A DNA stretch of 64,000 nt from JANPCX01 sp050916095. Lineage in GTDB: Bacteria > Pseudomonadota > Gammaproteobacteria > Burkholderiales > Burkholderiaceae_C. Position numbers and translations under genes: made by a program. Positions 34,996-44,542 of the stretch are shown piece after piece. Every line of letters begins with the position of its first letter. Within the stretch, counting starts at the first letter, position 1. The DNA lies in the NCBI GenBank assembly GCA_050916095.1, contig CP050901.1, positions 744,001 through 808,000 of the forward strand, written 5' to 3'. Below the pieces are notes generated by a model. It was not told the origin of the DNA, made no database searches, and worked only from the letters and a program-made list of their open reading frames with translations.

Positions 34996-36177
34996 ATGCC
35001 CGTTGACAACCGCCCTCTCGTCGCCCACGTCGTCTACCGTTTCGATACCGGCGGCCTGGAGAACGGCATCGTCAACCTCATCAACCACATGCCGGCGTCC
35101 AGCTACCGGCATGCGGTGGTGGCGCTGACCGAGGTGACGGATTTCTCCAAGCGCATCACACGCGCTGACGTCGAGTTCATCTCCCTGCACAAGCAACCGG
35201 GTCATGGCGTTTGGCTTTATCCCAAGCTCTACCGTCTGTTCAAAAAAATGCGTCCTGCCATTGTTCACACCCGAAACTTGGCGGCACTAGAAGCTCAGGC
35301 TCCTGCTTGGGCGGCTGGGGTGCCGGTGCGCTTGCATGGTGAACATGGCAGGGATGTGAGTGACTTGCATGGCGAAAACCGTCGCTTGCAGCGCGTGCGG
35401 CGTGTTTATCGGCCTTTTGTTCACCACTACTTTGCGCTATCGCGTGACTTGGCCGGTTACTTGAAAGACAAGGTGCATGTCCCCTCAGGCCGCATCACCC
35501 AGGTTTACAACGGTGTGGATGTGGGGCGGTTTTGTCCGCCACCGGGTGGAGTGCGTGCTGCCATTGCTGGCTGCCCCTTCAATGCACCCGAGCACTGGTT
35601 GATCGGCACCGTGGGCCGCATGCAGGTGGTGAAAGACCAAACCAATCTGGCGCGTGCTTTTGTATTGGCCTTGCAGCAACAGCCTGCGCTGCGCGAGCGC
35701 TTGCGTTTGGTGTTGATCGGAGAGGGCGCGCTGCGAGAACAATGCGCCACCATCTTGCGCAAGGCGGGTGTGCTCGATTTGGCCTGGTTGCCGGGCGAGC
35801 GCAGTGACGTGGCCGATGTGATGCGTGGTTTGGACTGTTTTGTGCTGCCATCGCTGGCCGAAGGCATCTCCAACACCATCCTCGAAGCGATGGCCGCAGC
35901 CTTGCCTGTGATAGCTACCGACGTGGGTGGCAATGCCGACCTGGTGGTGCACGGGCAAACCGGCGAAATCGTGCCGAGCAAAGACCCTCAAGCCTTGGCG
36001 CAAAGTTTGTTGAGTTTGGCCATGCAACCGGACGCAACCAGGGCCTTGGGTCTGGCTGGCCGTCAGCGCGTGCAGGCACGCTTCAGTTTGCCCGCGATGG
36101 TGGCGACTTACCAATTGGTTTACAACCAGCAGTTGCGGTCACCCGGCCACAATAGCGGCCACGCCGATCCCCAATAA
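34996..36177 (+). CDS. XrtA-associated glycosyltransferase (TIGR03088-like, GT4)
   Basis: A 393-residue GT-B enzyme. The start MPVDNRPLVAHVVYRFDTGG and GLENGIVNLIN are characteristic of the family. The C-terminal donor site is LPSLAEGISNTILEAMA (about 289-305). It lies 26 nt after the dehydrogenase and 19 nt before the amidotransferase. Acceptor and donor sugar are not known. Confidence 0.92.
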   Translation: MPVDNRPLVAHVVYRFDTGGLENGIVNLINHMPASSYRHAVVALTEVTDFSKRITRADVEFISLHKQPGHGVWLYPKLYRLFKKMRPAIVHTRNLAALEAQAPAWAAGVPVRLHGEHGRDVSDLHGENRRLQRVRRVYRPFVHHYFALSRDLAGYLKDKVHVPSGRITQVYNGVDVGRFCPPPGGVRAAIAGCPFNAPEHWLIGTVGRMQVVKDQTNLARAFVLALQQQPALRERLRLVLIGEGALREQCATILRKAGVLDLAWLPGERSDVADVMRGLDCFVLPSLAEGISNTILEAMAAALPVIATDVGGNADLVVHGQTGEIVPSKDPQALAQSLLSLAMQPDATRALGLAGRQRVQARFSLPAMVATYQLVYNQQLRSPGHNSGHADPQ

Positions 36178-36196
36178 ATCAAAAAGACGACCACCT

Positions 36197-38143
36197 ATGT
36201 GCGGCATCACAGGCATTTTCGACACACGCAGCAACCGCGAGATCTCGCATGCGGTGCTGCACCGCATGAACGAGTCGCAGTTTCACCGTGGCCCCGACGA
36301 GGGCAGCCTGCACCTGGAGCCTGGTGTGGGCCTGGGCCACCGTCGTTTGTCCATCATTGATGTGGCCACGGGACAGCAACCACTGTTCAACGAAGACGGT
36401 TCTGTGGTGGTGGTGTTCAACGGTGAGATCTACAACTACCAGGACCTGATTCCTGAGTTGCAAGCCCTCGGTCACGTCTTCCATACCAAGAGTGACACCG
36501 AATGCATCGTGCATGCCTGGGAGGCCTGGGGCGAGGCGTGCGTCAAGCGCTTTCGCGGCATGTTCGCGTTTGCGCTGTGGGACAGAAACAAACAAACCTT
36601 TTTTATGGCACGCGACCGCATGGCGGTCAAGCCGATGTATTACGCGGTGCTCGACGACGGGCACTTGCTCTTCGGCTCTGAACTGAAGTCGCTGTTGGCC
36701 CACGGCGGCCTCAAGCGCGAGATGGATCCGCTGGCCGTCGAAGAGTATTTCGCTCTCGGTTATGTGGCCGAGCCACGCACCATCTTCAAACAGGCGCTCA
36801 AGTTACCGCCTGCCCACACCCTGACCATACGCCGTGGCCAACCCATCCCACAGCCCAAACCGTACTGGGATGTGCGATTCACTTTGGGCAACCCGGTCGG
36901 TTTGAATGAAGCGTGCGAGCAGCTCAACGCCAAGCTCAAAGAGTCGGTGCGGCTGCGCATGATTGCCGAGGTGCCACTGGGGGCATTTTTGTCGGGCGGT
37001 GTGGATTCCAGCGCTGTGGTGGCCACCATGGCGGGTTTGTCTGACGCCCCGGTGAACACCTGCTCCATGGGTTTTGACGACCCGGCTTTCAATGAAGTCG
37101 AATTCGCCAAAATGGTGGCCGACCAGTACAAAACAAACCACTATGTCGAAACTGTTGGCAGCGACGATTTCGATTTGATCGACACGCTGGCGCGGCTCTA
37201 TGACGAGCCCTATGCCGACAGTTCGGCCATTCCCACTTACCGCGTTTGTCAGCTGGCGCGGCGCAAAGTGACTGTGGCGCTGTCCGGCGATGGCGGTGAT
37301 GAAGTGTTTGGCGGCTACCGGAGATACCGCTTGCATTTGATGGAAGAGCGCATGCGTTCTGCGTTGCCGCATGGACTGCGTCGGCCGCTGTTTGGTCTGC
37401 TCGGCAAGGTCTACCCCAAAGCCGATTGGGCGCCGCGCATGTTCAGGGCCAAAACCACATTTGAAGGCATGGCGCGCTCAAGCGTGGAGGCCTACTTCCA
37501 TTCGGTGTCTATCCTGCGCGACCCGATGCGTGCTCAGTTGTTCAGCAGCAAGTTCAAGAACGAACTGGCTGGGTACTCCGCCGAAGAGGTGTTCAAACGC
37601 CATGCGGCCAAAGCAGCGACGGATGATCCCCTGGCCCTGATTCAGTACCTGGACATGAAGACCTATTTGGTCGGTGACATCAACACCAAGGTGGATCGTG
37701 CCAGCATGGCCCATTCGCTTGAAGTGCGTGAGCCGCTCATGGACCATGAACTCATCGAATGGATGGCCACCATTCCGTCCAGCCTCAAGGTGCGAGGGCA
37801 AGAAGGGAAGTTCCTGTTCAAGAAAGCCATGGAGCCCAAGCTGCCTGCCGACGTGCTCTACCGCCCCAAGATGGGTTTCGCTGTGCCTTTGGCCCGCTGG
37901 TTCCGAGGCCCGCTCAAACAACGTGTGCAAGAGGCCGTGCTGGGTTCACGGCTTGCAGACACCGGTTGGTTCGAGCGCAGCTATTTGGAGCACCTGGTGC
38001 AGGCCCACCAAAGCGGTGCGCGTGACTACAGTGCGCCGCTGTGGACGTTGCTGATGTTCGAAGCCTTCCTGCGCCGCGTGATGGACGATACGAGTGCTGG
38101 GCAACAGTTGGCCAAGCCTGCGGCGGAAAAGGCGGTGGTTTGA
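36197..38143 (+). CDS. XrtA-associated amidotransferase (asparagine-synthase type)
   Basis: A 648-residue glutamine-dependent amidotransferase. The N-terminus MCGITGIFDT has the processed catalytic cysteine (Cys2) of class II glutaminases. The ATP-PPase motif FLSGGVDSSAVVA is near residue 264, and GDGGDEVFGGYRRYR lies near 358-372. In exosortase A loci this type (TIGR03108-like) probably amidates a sugar or a peptide during polymer synthesis. Its stop overlaps the next glycosyltransferase start. Compare the second, cysteine-less member at 48139. Confidence 0.94.
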   Translation: MCGITGIFDTRSNREISHAVLHRMNESQFHRGPDEGSLHLEPGVGLGHRRLSIIDVATGQQPLFNEDGSVVVVFNGEIYNYQDLIPELQALGHVFHTKSDTECIVHAWEAWGEACVKRFRGMFAFALWDRNKQTFFMARDRMAVKPMYYAVLDDGHLLFGSELKSLLAHGGLKREMDPLAVEEYFALGYVAEPRTIFKQALKLPPAHTLTIRRGQPIPQPKPYWDVRFTLGNPVGLNEACEQLNAKLKESVRLRMIAEVPLGAFLSGGVDSSAVVATMAGLSDAPVNTCSMGFDDPAFNEVEFAKMVADQYKTNHYVETVGSDDFDLIDTLARLYDEPYADSSAIPTYRVCQLARRKVTVALSGDGGDEVFGGYRRYRLHLMEERMRSALPHGLRRPLFGLLGKVYPKADWAPRMFRAKTTFEGMARSSVEAYFHSVSILRDPMRAQLFSSKFKNELAGYSAEEVFKRHAAKAATDDPLALIQYLDMKTYLVGDINTKVDRASMAHSLEVREPLMDHELIEWMATIPSSLKVRGQEGKFLFKKAMEPKLPADVLYRPKMGFAVPLARWFRGPLKQRVQEAVLGSRLADTGWFERSYLEHLVQAHQSGARDYSAPLWTLLMFEAFLRRVMDDTSAGQQLAKPAAEKAVV

Positions 38144-39381
38144 TGAGCTTGCGAGTCCTTCATGTGCTGGATCACTCGATTCCTCTGCACAGCGGCTACA
38201 CCTTCCGCACGGTGTCGCTGTTGCGTGAGCAGCGCAAGCTGGGTTGGCAAACCCACCACATCACCAGCCCCAAGCACATCAACTGCACGGTGGCCGAGGA
38301 AGAGGTTGACGGGTTTTATTTCTACCGCACCCAAGCAGAGCCGTCTTTAGCGGACAAAGTGCCTGTGCTGAATCAATGGGTGTTGATGCAGCAACTGGAG
38401 CGGCGTTTGCTTGAAGTGGCGCGTAATGTGCAGCCCCACATCATCCATGCGCATTCACCCGTGCTCAATGCCTTGCCGGCCTTGAACGTGGGCCGCAAAC
38501 TGAACATTCCGGTGGTTTACGAAGTGCGTGCGTTTTGGGAAGACGCGGCGGTGGACCATGGCACGACGTCCGAGGGCAGTTTGCGTTATCGCATGACACG
38601 CGCCCTGGAGACCCGTGCCCTGCGGCGTGCCGCCCACGTGTTCACCATTTGTGAAGGTCTGCGCCATGACATGGTGGGGCGCGGCATCCCGGCAGACAAG
38701 ATCACCGTCATTCCCAACGCGGTTGACATCGAGTCGTTCAATGTCAGCGGTCAAGCGGACGACGCGCTCAAAAACAAGCTGGGGTTGGCGGGTTGCACGG
38801 TGGTCGGTTTCATCGGATCGTTCTACGCCTATGAAGGCTTGGATCTGTTGCTCGATGCCTTGCCCCAAGTGATCGCCAGATTGCCCGATGTGCGGGTGCT
38901 TCTGGTGGGCGGTGGTCCGCAAGACGCGGCACTGAAGGCGCAGGTGGCGCGGCTGAAGCTGGAGTCCTATGTGGTGTTCACAGGTCGTGTACCGCACTCG
39001 GAAGTGCAGCGCTATTACGACCTGGTGGATGTGCTGGCCTACCCGAGACACTCCATGCGTCTGACTGAGTTGGTCACGCCGCTCAAGCCCTTGGAGGCCA
39101 TGGCACAGGGGCGTTTGCTGGTGGCCTCCGATGTGGGCGGCCACAAAGAACTGATCCGCCACGGCGAAACCGGCATGTTGTTCAAAGCGGGCAGCGCCGA
39201 ATCGTTGGCCGACACCTTGCTTCAAGTGGTGGCCAAAAAAGACTTGTGGCCGCACCTGCGCCGCGCGGGCCGAGAGTTTGTAGAAGTGGAGCGCAATTGG
39301 CGCACCTCGGTGGCCAACTATCCCAAGGCCTATCAGTCCGTATTGGGCTTGGCGCAAGTAGGAGACCTGAATGGTCTCTGA
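38143..39381 (+). CDS. XrtA-associated glycosyltransferase (TIGR04063-like, GT4)
   Basis: A 412-residue GT-B enzyme starting MSLRVLHVLDHSIPLHSGYTF, with the ATG overlapping the amidotransferase stop (TGATG). The donor-binding region contains GFIGSFYAYEGLD and ELVTPLKPLEAMAQGRLLVA; the Pro-Leu-Glu-Ala-Met form is usual for GT4. The next gene overlaps its end by 11 nt. Confidence 0.92.
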   Translation: MSLRVLHVLDHSIPLHSGYTFRTVSLLREQRKLGWQTHHITSPKHINCTVAEEEVDGFYFYRTQAEPSLADKVPVLNQWVLMQQLERRLLEVARNVQPHIIHAHSPVLNALPALNVGRKLNIPVVYEVRAFWEDAAVDHGTTSEGSLRYRMTRALETRALRRAAHVFTICEGLRHDMVGRGIPADKITVIPNAVDIESFNVSGQADDALKNKLGLAGCTVVGFIGSFYAYEGLDLLLDALPQVIARLPDVRVLLVGGGPQDAALKAQVARLKLESYVVFTGRVPHSEVQRYYDLVDVLAYPRHSMRLTELVTPLKPLEAMAQGRLLVASDVGGHKELIRHGETGMLFKAGSAESLADTLLQVVAKKDLWPHLRRAGREFVEVERNWRTSVANYPKAYQSVLGLAQVGDLNGL

Positions 39382-40477
39382 GGGGGTTGCCACATTTGCA
39401 GGCATGCGAGTCGGCCTGGTCGGCCCCTTGCCACCACCAGCTGGTGGCATGGCCAATCAAACCCGGCAGCTCGCGGAACTGCTGCGCTCGGCGCAGGCCG
39501 AGGTGGCATTGGTGCAAACCAACGCGCCCTATCCGGCCTGGGTGGCCGCCTTGCCCGGTATTCGGGCGGTGTGGCGCCTCTTTCCCTATTTGTTGGCGCT
39601 TTGGCGCACCGCAGGTCGCAGCGATGTGTTTCATGTGATGGCCAATTCGGGTTGGTCTTGGCACTTGTTTGCCGCGCCGGCGATTTGGGTGGCCCGCAGC
39701 CGGGGTGTGCCCGTGGTGGTCAACTACCGGGGTGGCGAAGCGGCCGAGTTTTTAGACAAGGCTCGCCAAGTGGTGGTGTGGTCCATGCGCAGAGTCACGG
39801 CTTTGGTGGTGCCCTCCCGATTTCTGCAAGAAGTGTTTGACCGCCACGGCATGCCCAGCCAAGTGGTGCCCAACATCATTGACCTGTCGCGTTTTTCTCC
39901 GGCAACATCACCGCGTGAGAAGGCCGCGGGGCTTCACCTGGTGGTTGCACGCAACCTGGAAGCCATCTATGACAACGCCACCGCCTTGCGGTGTTTTGTC
40001 CAAGTGCGTGCAGCGCATCCCACCGCAACCTTGACGGTGGCGGGCAGTGGCCCATTGGCTGCCGAACTTCAGGCCCTCGCTAGCGAGCTGGGTGTGGCCG
40101 ACGCGGTCACCTTTGCGGGACGCTTGGACCGCGATGCCATGGCCAATCTTTACCGACAGGCCGATGTTTGTTTGAACCCGAGTTTGGCCGACAACATGCC
40201 CAACTCGGTGCTCGAAGCCTTGGCCAGTGGGGTTCCCGTGGTCAGCACCCGCGTGGGTGGCGTGCCGTTCATCGTGCAAGACGGGGTGACCGCGCTTTTG
40301 GTGCCGCCGCAGGATCCTACTGCCATGGCGCAGGCGGTGAAGCGTCTACTGGCCGAACCACAACTCAAGTCAAAACTGATCGAGGCGGGATTGATCGACG
40401 TGCAGCGCTACACCTGGGCTCGCGTGGCACCGATGCTGGCTCAGGTCTATCGCCAATCACAACAGTCTCTTCAATAA
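39371..40477 (+). CDS. glycosyltransferase family 4 protein
   Basis: A 368-residue GT-B glycosyltransferase. The ATG at 39371 overlaps the previous gene; MRVGLVGPLPPPAGGMANQ at 39404 is an alternative start that fits the family better. The N-terminal GGMANQTRQLAE loop binds the acceptor side, and the C-terminal NPSLADNMPNSVLEALASG carries the conserved Glu pair region of GT4. It ends 8 nt before ugd. It probably adds one sugar of the repeat unit. Confidence 0.9.
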   Translation: MVSEGVATFAGMRVGLVGPLPPPAGGMANQTRQLAELLRSAQAEVALVQTNAPYPAWVAALPGIRAVWRLFPYLLALWRTAGRSDVFHVMANSGWSWHLFAAPAIWVARSRGVPVVVNYRGGEAAEFLDKARQVVVWSMRRVTALVVPSRFLQEVFDRHGMPSQVVPNIIDLSRFSPATSPREKAAGLHLVVARNLEAIYDNATALRCFVQVRAAHPTATLTVAGSGPLAAELQALASELGVADAVTFAGRLDRDAMANLYRQADVCLNPSLADNMPNSVLEALASGVPVVSTRVGGVPFIVQDGVTALLVPPQDPTAMAQAVKRLLAEPQLKSKLIEAGLIDVQRYTWARVAPMLAQVYRQSQQSLQ

Positions 40478-40485
40478 GGTCAACG

Positions 40486-41832
40486 ATGAAAGTCACAGTC
40501 ATAGGCTCAGGGTATGTCGGCCTTGTCACCGGCGCATGTTTGTCTGAAATGGGCAACCACGTGGTGTGCCTGGATGTGGATGCCAACAAGATTCGCATCT
40601 TGAACGAAGGCGGCATTCCCATCCACGAGCCGGGGCTCGAAGCTTTGGTCAAGCGCAACAAAGAAGCCGGGCGTTTGCAGTTCACCACCGATGTGGCCGC
40701 AGCGGTGGCACACGGCACCATTCAGTTCATTGGTGTGGGCACACCACCCGACGAAGACGGCTCGGCTGATTTGCAGTATGTGCTGGCCGCGGCTCGCAGC
40801 ATCGGCCAACACATGACGGACTACAAAGTGGTCGTCGACAAAAGCACCGTGCCCGTGGGCACCGCCGACAAAGTTCGTGCGGCCATCGGGCAGGCATTGA
40901 AAGACCGAGGCCTGTCCATGGACTATGCCGTGGTCAGCAACCCCGAGTTCCTGAAAGAGGGTGCGGCCATTGACGACTTCATGCGCCCGGATCGCATCGT
41001 GATTGGTGCGGACGACGAACGCGCCGTGCTCATGATGCGTGCCATTTACGCCCCCTTCAACCGCAACCACGACAAGCTGCAGATCATGGACGTGCGCAGC
41101 GCCGAGTTCACCAAGTACGCAGCCAACGCCATGCTGGCCACACGCATCAGCTTCATGAACGAGCTGGCTTTGTTGGCCGAGCGTGTTGGTGCCGACATTG
41201 AACTGGTGCGCAAAGGCATAGGCAGTGATCCACGCATTGGCACGCATTTTTTGTATGCCGGCGCTGGTTATGGTGGTTCTTGCTTCCCCAAGGACGTCAA
41301 AGCCTTGGTCAAAGCCGGTGAACAAATGGGCGTCAATCTGGGTGTGTTGACTGCCGTGGAAGCGGCGAACGAGCGACAAAAGCGGGTGCTGGTCGACAAG
41401 GTGGTCGCGCGTTTTGGTGAAAACCTCCAAGGCAAAACCTTGGCCCTGTGGGGTTTGGCCTTCAAACCCAACACCGACGACATGCGTGAAGCCCCCAGCC
41501 GCGTCATCATCGACGAGTTGCTCAAACGCGGCGCCCAGCTGCGTGCCTATGACCCCGTGGCCATGGTTGAGGCCAAACGTGTGATGGGTGACCTTGCCGG
41601 CCTGACCTTTGTGGCCAACCAAACCGAAGCGCTGCAAGGCGCAGACGCCTTGCTCATCGTGACCGAGTGGCGTGAGTTCAAAAGCCCGGACTTTGACTCT
41701 ATCCGCACCCTGCTCAAAACACCATTGGTGATTGATGGTCGCAACTTGTTCGAGCCTGAATTGATGCGCAGCTTGGGGATTGAGTACCAGGCCATCGGGC
41801 GTGGTGAGTCGATCAAACCCGCGGCAACCTGA
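40486..41832 (+). CDS. ugd: UDP-glucose 6-dehydrogenase
   Basis: A 448-residue NAD-dependent enzyme making UDP-glucuronic acid. The start MKVTVIGSGYVGLVTGACL has the Rossmann motif; the catalytic cysteine is in YGGSCFPKDVKAL (Cys about 266), and WGLAFKPNTDDMREAPS is the C-terminal signature of true UDP-glucose dehydrogenases. This sets it apart from the TviB-like dehydrogenase at 33689, so the locus can make two different uronic-acid donors. Confidence 0.95.
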   Translation: MKVTVIGSGYVGLVTGACLSEMGNHVVCLDVDANKIRILNEGGIPIHEPGLEALVKRNKEAGRLQFTTDVAAAVAHGTIQFIGVGTPPDEDGSADLQYVLAAARSIGQHMTDYKVVVDKSTVPVGTADKVRAAIGQALKDRGLSMDYAVVSNPEFLKEGAAIDDFMRPDRIVIGADDERAVLMMRAIYAPFNRNHDKLQIMDVRSAEFTKYAANAMLATRISFMNELALLAERVGADIELVRKGIGSDPRIGTHFLYAGAGYGGSCFPKDVKALVKAGEQMGVNLGVLTAVEAANERQKRVLVDKVVARFGENLQGKTLALWGLAFKPNTDDMREAPSRVIIDELLKRGAQLRAYDPVAMVEAKRVMGDLAGLTFVANQTEALQGADALLIVTEWREFKSPDFDSIRTLLKTPLVIDGRNLFEPELMRSLGIEYQAIGRGESIKPAAT

Positions 41833-41842
41833 TCTGCACTTC

Positions 41843-43201
41843 ATGTCGTCCGTTTACACCACGCTCGTCTCCAAATTTCTTTTTCCGCTGCACGAGCGGT
41901 TGAAGAAACACAGCACCGTGGGTGTGCGTCGTGACATGGAGCAGACACAGTGGTGGTCGCCGGATAAGCTGCGGGCTTTGCAATTGCGCAAACTCCAAGC
42001 CTTGCTCACCGAGGTGGGTGTGCAGGTTCCTTACTACCGTGACCTTTTCAAGCGGCTGGCATTTGACCCGCGCGAAGTCCGGTCGCTGGACGACTTGCGC
42101 CAACTCCCCTTTCTTACAAAAGCCGAGATTCGCGCTCACACCGACGCGCTGAAACACGAACAAGCATCAGGCTTGGCTCGATTCAACACGGGAGGCTCCT
42201 CCGGCGAGCCCTTGATTTTTTTCATTGGCAAAGAGCGCGTCAGCCACGACGTGGCGGCCAAGTGGCGTGCCACGCGCTGGTGGAATGTAGACATTGGCGA
42301 TCCGGAGATCGTGGTTTGGGGTTCTCCCATTGAACTTGGCGCTCAAGATCGCGTTCGCTGGTTACGCGATCAACTGATTCGCACCGAACTCTTGCCTGCG
42401 TTTGAAATGTCAGATGCCAAGCTCGATGGTTTTCTCGAGGCCATCCGCAGCAAAAAGCCCAAGATGCTTTTCGGTTATCCGTCCGCCTTGACCCACATAG
42501 CCAAACACGCGCAAAAGCGAGGCCTGGCGATGAACGATCTGGGTATACGTGTGGCCTTTGTGACGTCCGAGCGTTTGTACGACGAGCAGCGCGCCACCAT
42601 TAGCCAGGTGTTCGGCTGCCCGGTGGCCAATGGGTATGGCGGGCGCGATGCAGGCTTCATTGCTCATCAATGTCCAGAAGGCGGCATGCACCTCACGGCC
42701 GAAGACATCATCGTGGAGCTGGTGGATAAGAGCGGTGCGCCTGTTCCCGAAGGCAGTCCCGGCGAGATCGTGGTGACCCACTTGGCGACACGCGACTTTC
42801 CCTTCATCCGCTACCGCACTGGCGATGTGGCGGTGATGGACACAAAAAAATGCGCCTGTGGTCGCGGCCTGCCCATGCTCAAAGAAATCCAAGGCCGCAC
42901 CACCGATTTTGTGGTGGCGCAGGATGGCACGGTGCTGCACGGCTTGGCGCTCATCTATGCGATTCGTGATTTGCCGGGTGTCGAGTCTTTCAAGATTGTT
43001 CAAGAAACGTTGGATTTCACCCAGGTGTACTTGATCACCACCTCGGCGTTTGACTCAGCTTGCATCAACGGCATTGTGCAAACCTTCAAAAAACGTTTGG
43101 GTGCAGCGGTTGAGGTCAGCGTTGAACAAGTGCAAGCCATTCCGCCTGAAAAATCAGGCAAATTTCGCTACGTGGTGAGCCGCGTCGCGCAACCGGGATG
43201 A
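41843..43201 (+). CDS. phenylacetate-CoA ligase-like adenylating enzyme
   Basis: A 452-residue protein of the PaaK branch of adenylate-forming enzymes, started at MSSVYTTLVSKFLFPLHERL. The P-loop-like TGGSSGEPLIFF is near residues 115-126, GYGGRDAGFIAHQC near 263-276, RYRTGDVAVMDTKKCACGRG near 325-344, and KSGKFRYV gives the C-terminal lysine. CapK-type relatives are often found in capsule gene clusters and are thought to activate an acyl or amino acid for sugar modification. No acyl-carrier protein is adjacent, so the acceptor is unknown. Confidence 0.88.
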   Translation: MSSVYTTLVSKFLFPLHERLKKHSTVGVRRDMEQTQWWSPDKLRALQLRKLQALLTEVGVQVPYYRDLFKRLAFDPREVRSLDDLRQLPFLTKAEIRAHTDALKHEQASGLARFNTGGSSGEPLIFFIGKERVSHDVAAKWRATRWWNVDIGDPEIVVWGSPIELGAQDRVRWLRDQLIRTELLPAFEMSDAKLDGFLEAIRSKKPKMLFGYPSALTHIAKHAQKRGLAMNDLGIRVAFVTSERLYDEQRATISQVFGCPVANGYGGRDAGFIAHQCPEGGMHLTAEDIIVELVDKSGAPVPEGSPGEIVVTHLATRDFPFIRYRTGDVAVMDTKKCACGRGLPMLKEIQGRTTDFVVAQDGTVLHGLALIYAIRDLPGVESFKIVQETLDFTQVYLITTSAFDSACINGIVQTFKKRLGAAVEVSVEQVQAIPPEKSGKFRYVVSRVAQPG

Positions 43202-43207
43202 ACTGCC

Positions 43208-44542
43208 ATGCGTGACATTCTGGTTGTTGGCATTGTGTTGCTGGCCGCGTTGATCTCGCTGCGTCGGCCCTGGGTGGGCGTGATGTTGTGGACGTGGCTC
43301 AGCATCATGAACCCGCACCGCTACACCTACGGGTTTGCGTTCTCTGCCCCTTTGGCGGCTTTGGCCGCTGGGGTCACCTTGCTCGGTTTGTTGATGACGC
43401 GGGACAGAAGCTCGCCATTCAAAGGCCCAGCGGTCACGGCTTTCGTTTTGTTCACGGCGTGGGTCACCCTGTCCTGGGGATTCGGTTTGAGCCCTGCTGC
43501 TGACTTTCCGCAGTGGGACAAGGTCATGAAAATCAACCTCATGGTTTTCGTGGCGCTTGTTTTGCTCAACAGCAAAAAGCACGTGTTTGCACTGGTTTGG
43601 GTGGCTGCGGGATCGTTGGCCATTTTGGGTGCCAAGGGTGGCGTGTTCACTGTGCTGACTGGCGGGAGCTACCGAGTTTGGGGTCCGCCAGGCTCTTTTA
43701 TTCAAGACAACAACGAGTTCGCCTTGGCGTTGGTCATGACCATCCCGTTGCTGCGATTCTTGCAGTTGCAACTGGCCAAAGGTTGGGGGCGACACGGTAT
43801 GACCGTTTTGATCCTGCTATGTGCCGCTGCTGCTTTGGGTAGCCATTCCCGTGGGGCTTTGTTGGCCATCTCCGCCATGCTTTTGATGCTTTGGTGGCGC
43901 GGTAAAAGCAAAGGTGCAGTGGGTATTTTGATGATCGTCGCCGGTGTGGCTTTGGTTGCCTTCATGCCGGACGAATGGACACAGCGTATGTCCAGTATCG
44001 ACAACTACCAAGAAGACCGCTCCGCCTTGGGACGCATCAGCGCCTGGTGGACGGCGTGGAACTTGGCGTTTCACTACCCTTTGGGTGTCGGGTTTAACTT
44101 TGTGCGTCCGGAGCTGTTCGCCCTTTATTCGCCAACGCCAGACTACGTGCATGCGGCCCACAGCATTTACTTCCTGGTGCTGGGCAACCACGGCTTCTTT
44201 GGTTTGTTTTTGTTCTTGCTCATTTGGTTCTTTACCTGGAGCTCGGCGGGGTGGTTGCGTAAGAAGGCGGCTGGCAACCCTCAAACCCAGTGGGCCGCCG
44301 ACCTCGGTGGTATGGCCCAGGTGTCGTTGGCGGGTTATGCAGTCGGGGGGGCATTTTTGAGTTTGTCTTACTTCGATTTGCCCTACTACATCATGGTGGC
44401 CGTTGTGGTGACCCGTGTGTGGGTTCAAACCAAGGGCTGGGAGCGTGAGCCGGTGTACCCCCTCGGCTGGCGCACCATTCCTGGACTGGCCACGCCTCCT
44501 GAGCCAAGCGACAAAGCCCCTTCCAAAAAGAAACTCGCCTGA
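43208..44542 (+). CDS. XrtA-associated O-glycosylation ligase/polymerase (TIGR03097-like)
   Basis: A 444-residue inner-membrane protein with about ten hydrophobic segments. It starts MRDILVVGIVLLAALISLR, and the early MLWTWLSIMNPHRYTYGFAF matches the exosortase A-linked Wzy/WaaL-like family. The large periplasmic loop around residues 285-330 (ALYSPTPDYVHAAHSIYFLVLG) contains the His expected in ligases. It is likely to polymerise the repeat unit or transfer glycan to protein. It ends at the ATG of the deacetylase (TGATG overlap). Confidence 0.92.
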   Translation: MRDILVVGIVLLAALISLRRPWVGVMLWTWLSIMNPHRYTYGFAFSAPLAALAAGVTLLGLLMTRDRSSPFKGPAVTAFVLFTAWVTLSWGFGLSPAADFPQWDKVMKINLMVFVALVLLNSKKHVFALVWVAAGSLAILGAKGGVFTVLTGGSYRVWGPPGSFIQDNNEFALALVMTIPLLRFLQLQLAKGWGRHGMTVLILLCAAAALGSHSRGALLAISAMLLMLWWRGKSKGAVGILMIVAGVALVAFMPDEWTQRMSSIDNYQEDRSALGRISAWWTAWNLAFHYPLGVGFNFVRPELFALYSPTPDYVHAAHSIYFLVLGNHGFFGLFLFLLIWFFTWSSAGWLRKKAAGNPQTQWAADLGGMAQVSLAGYAVGGAFLSLSYFDLPYYIMVAVVVTRVWVQTKGWEREPVYPLGWRTIPGLATPPEPSDKAPSKKKLA

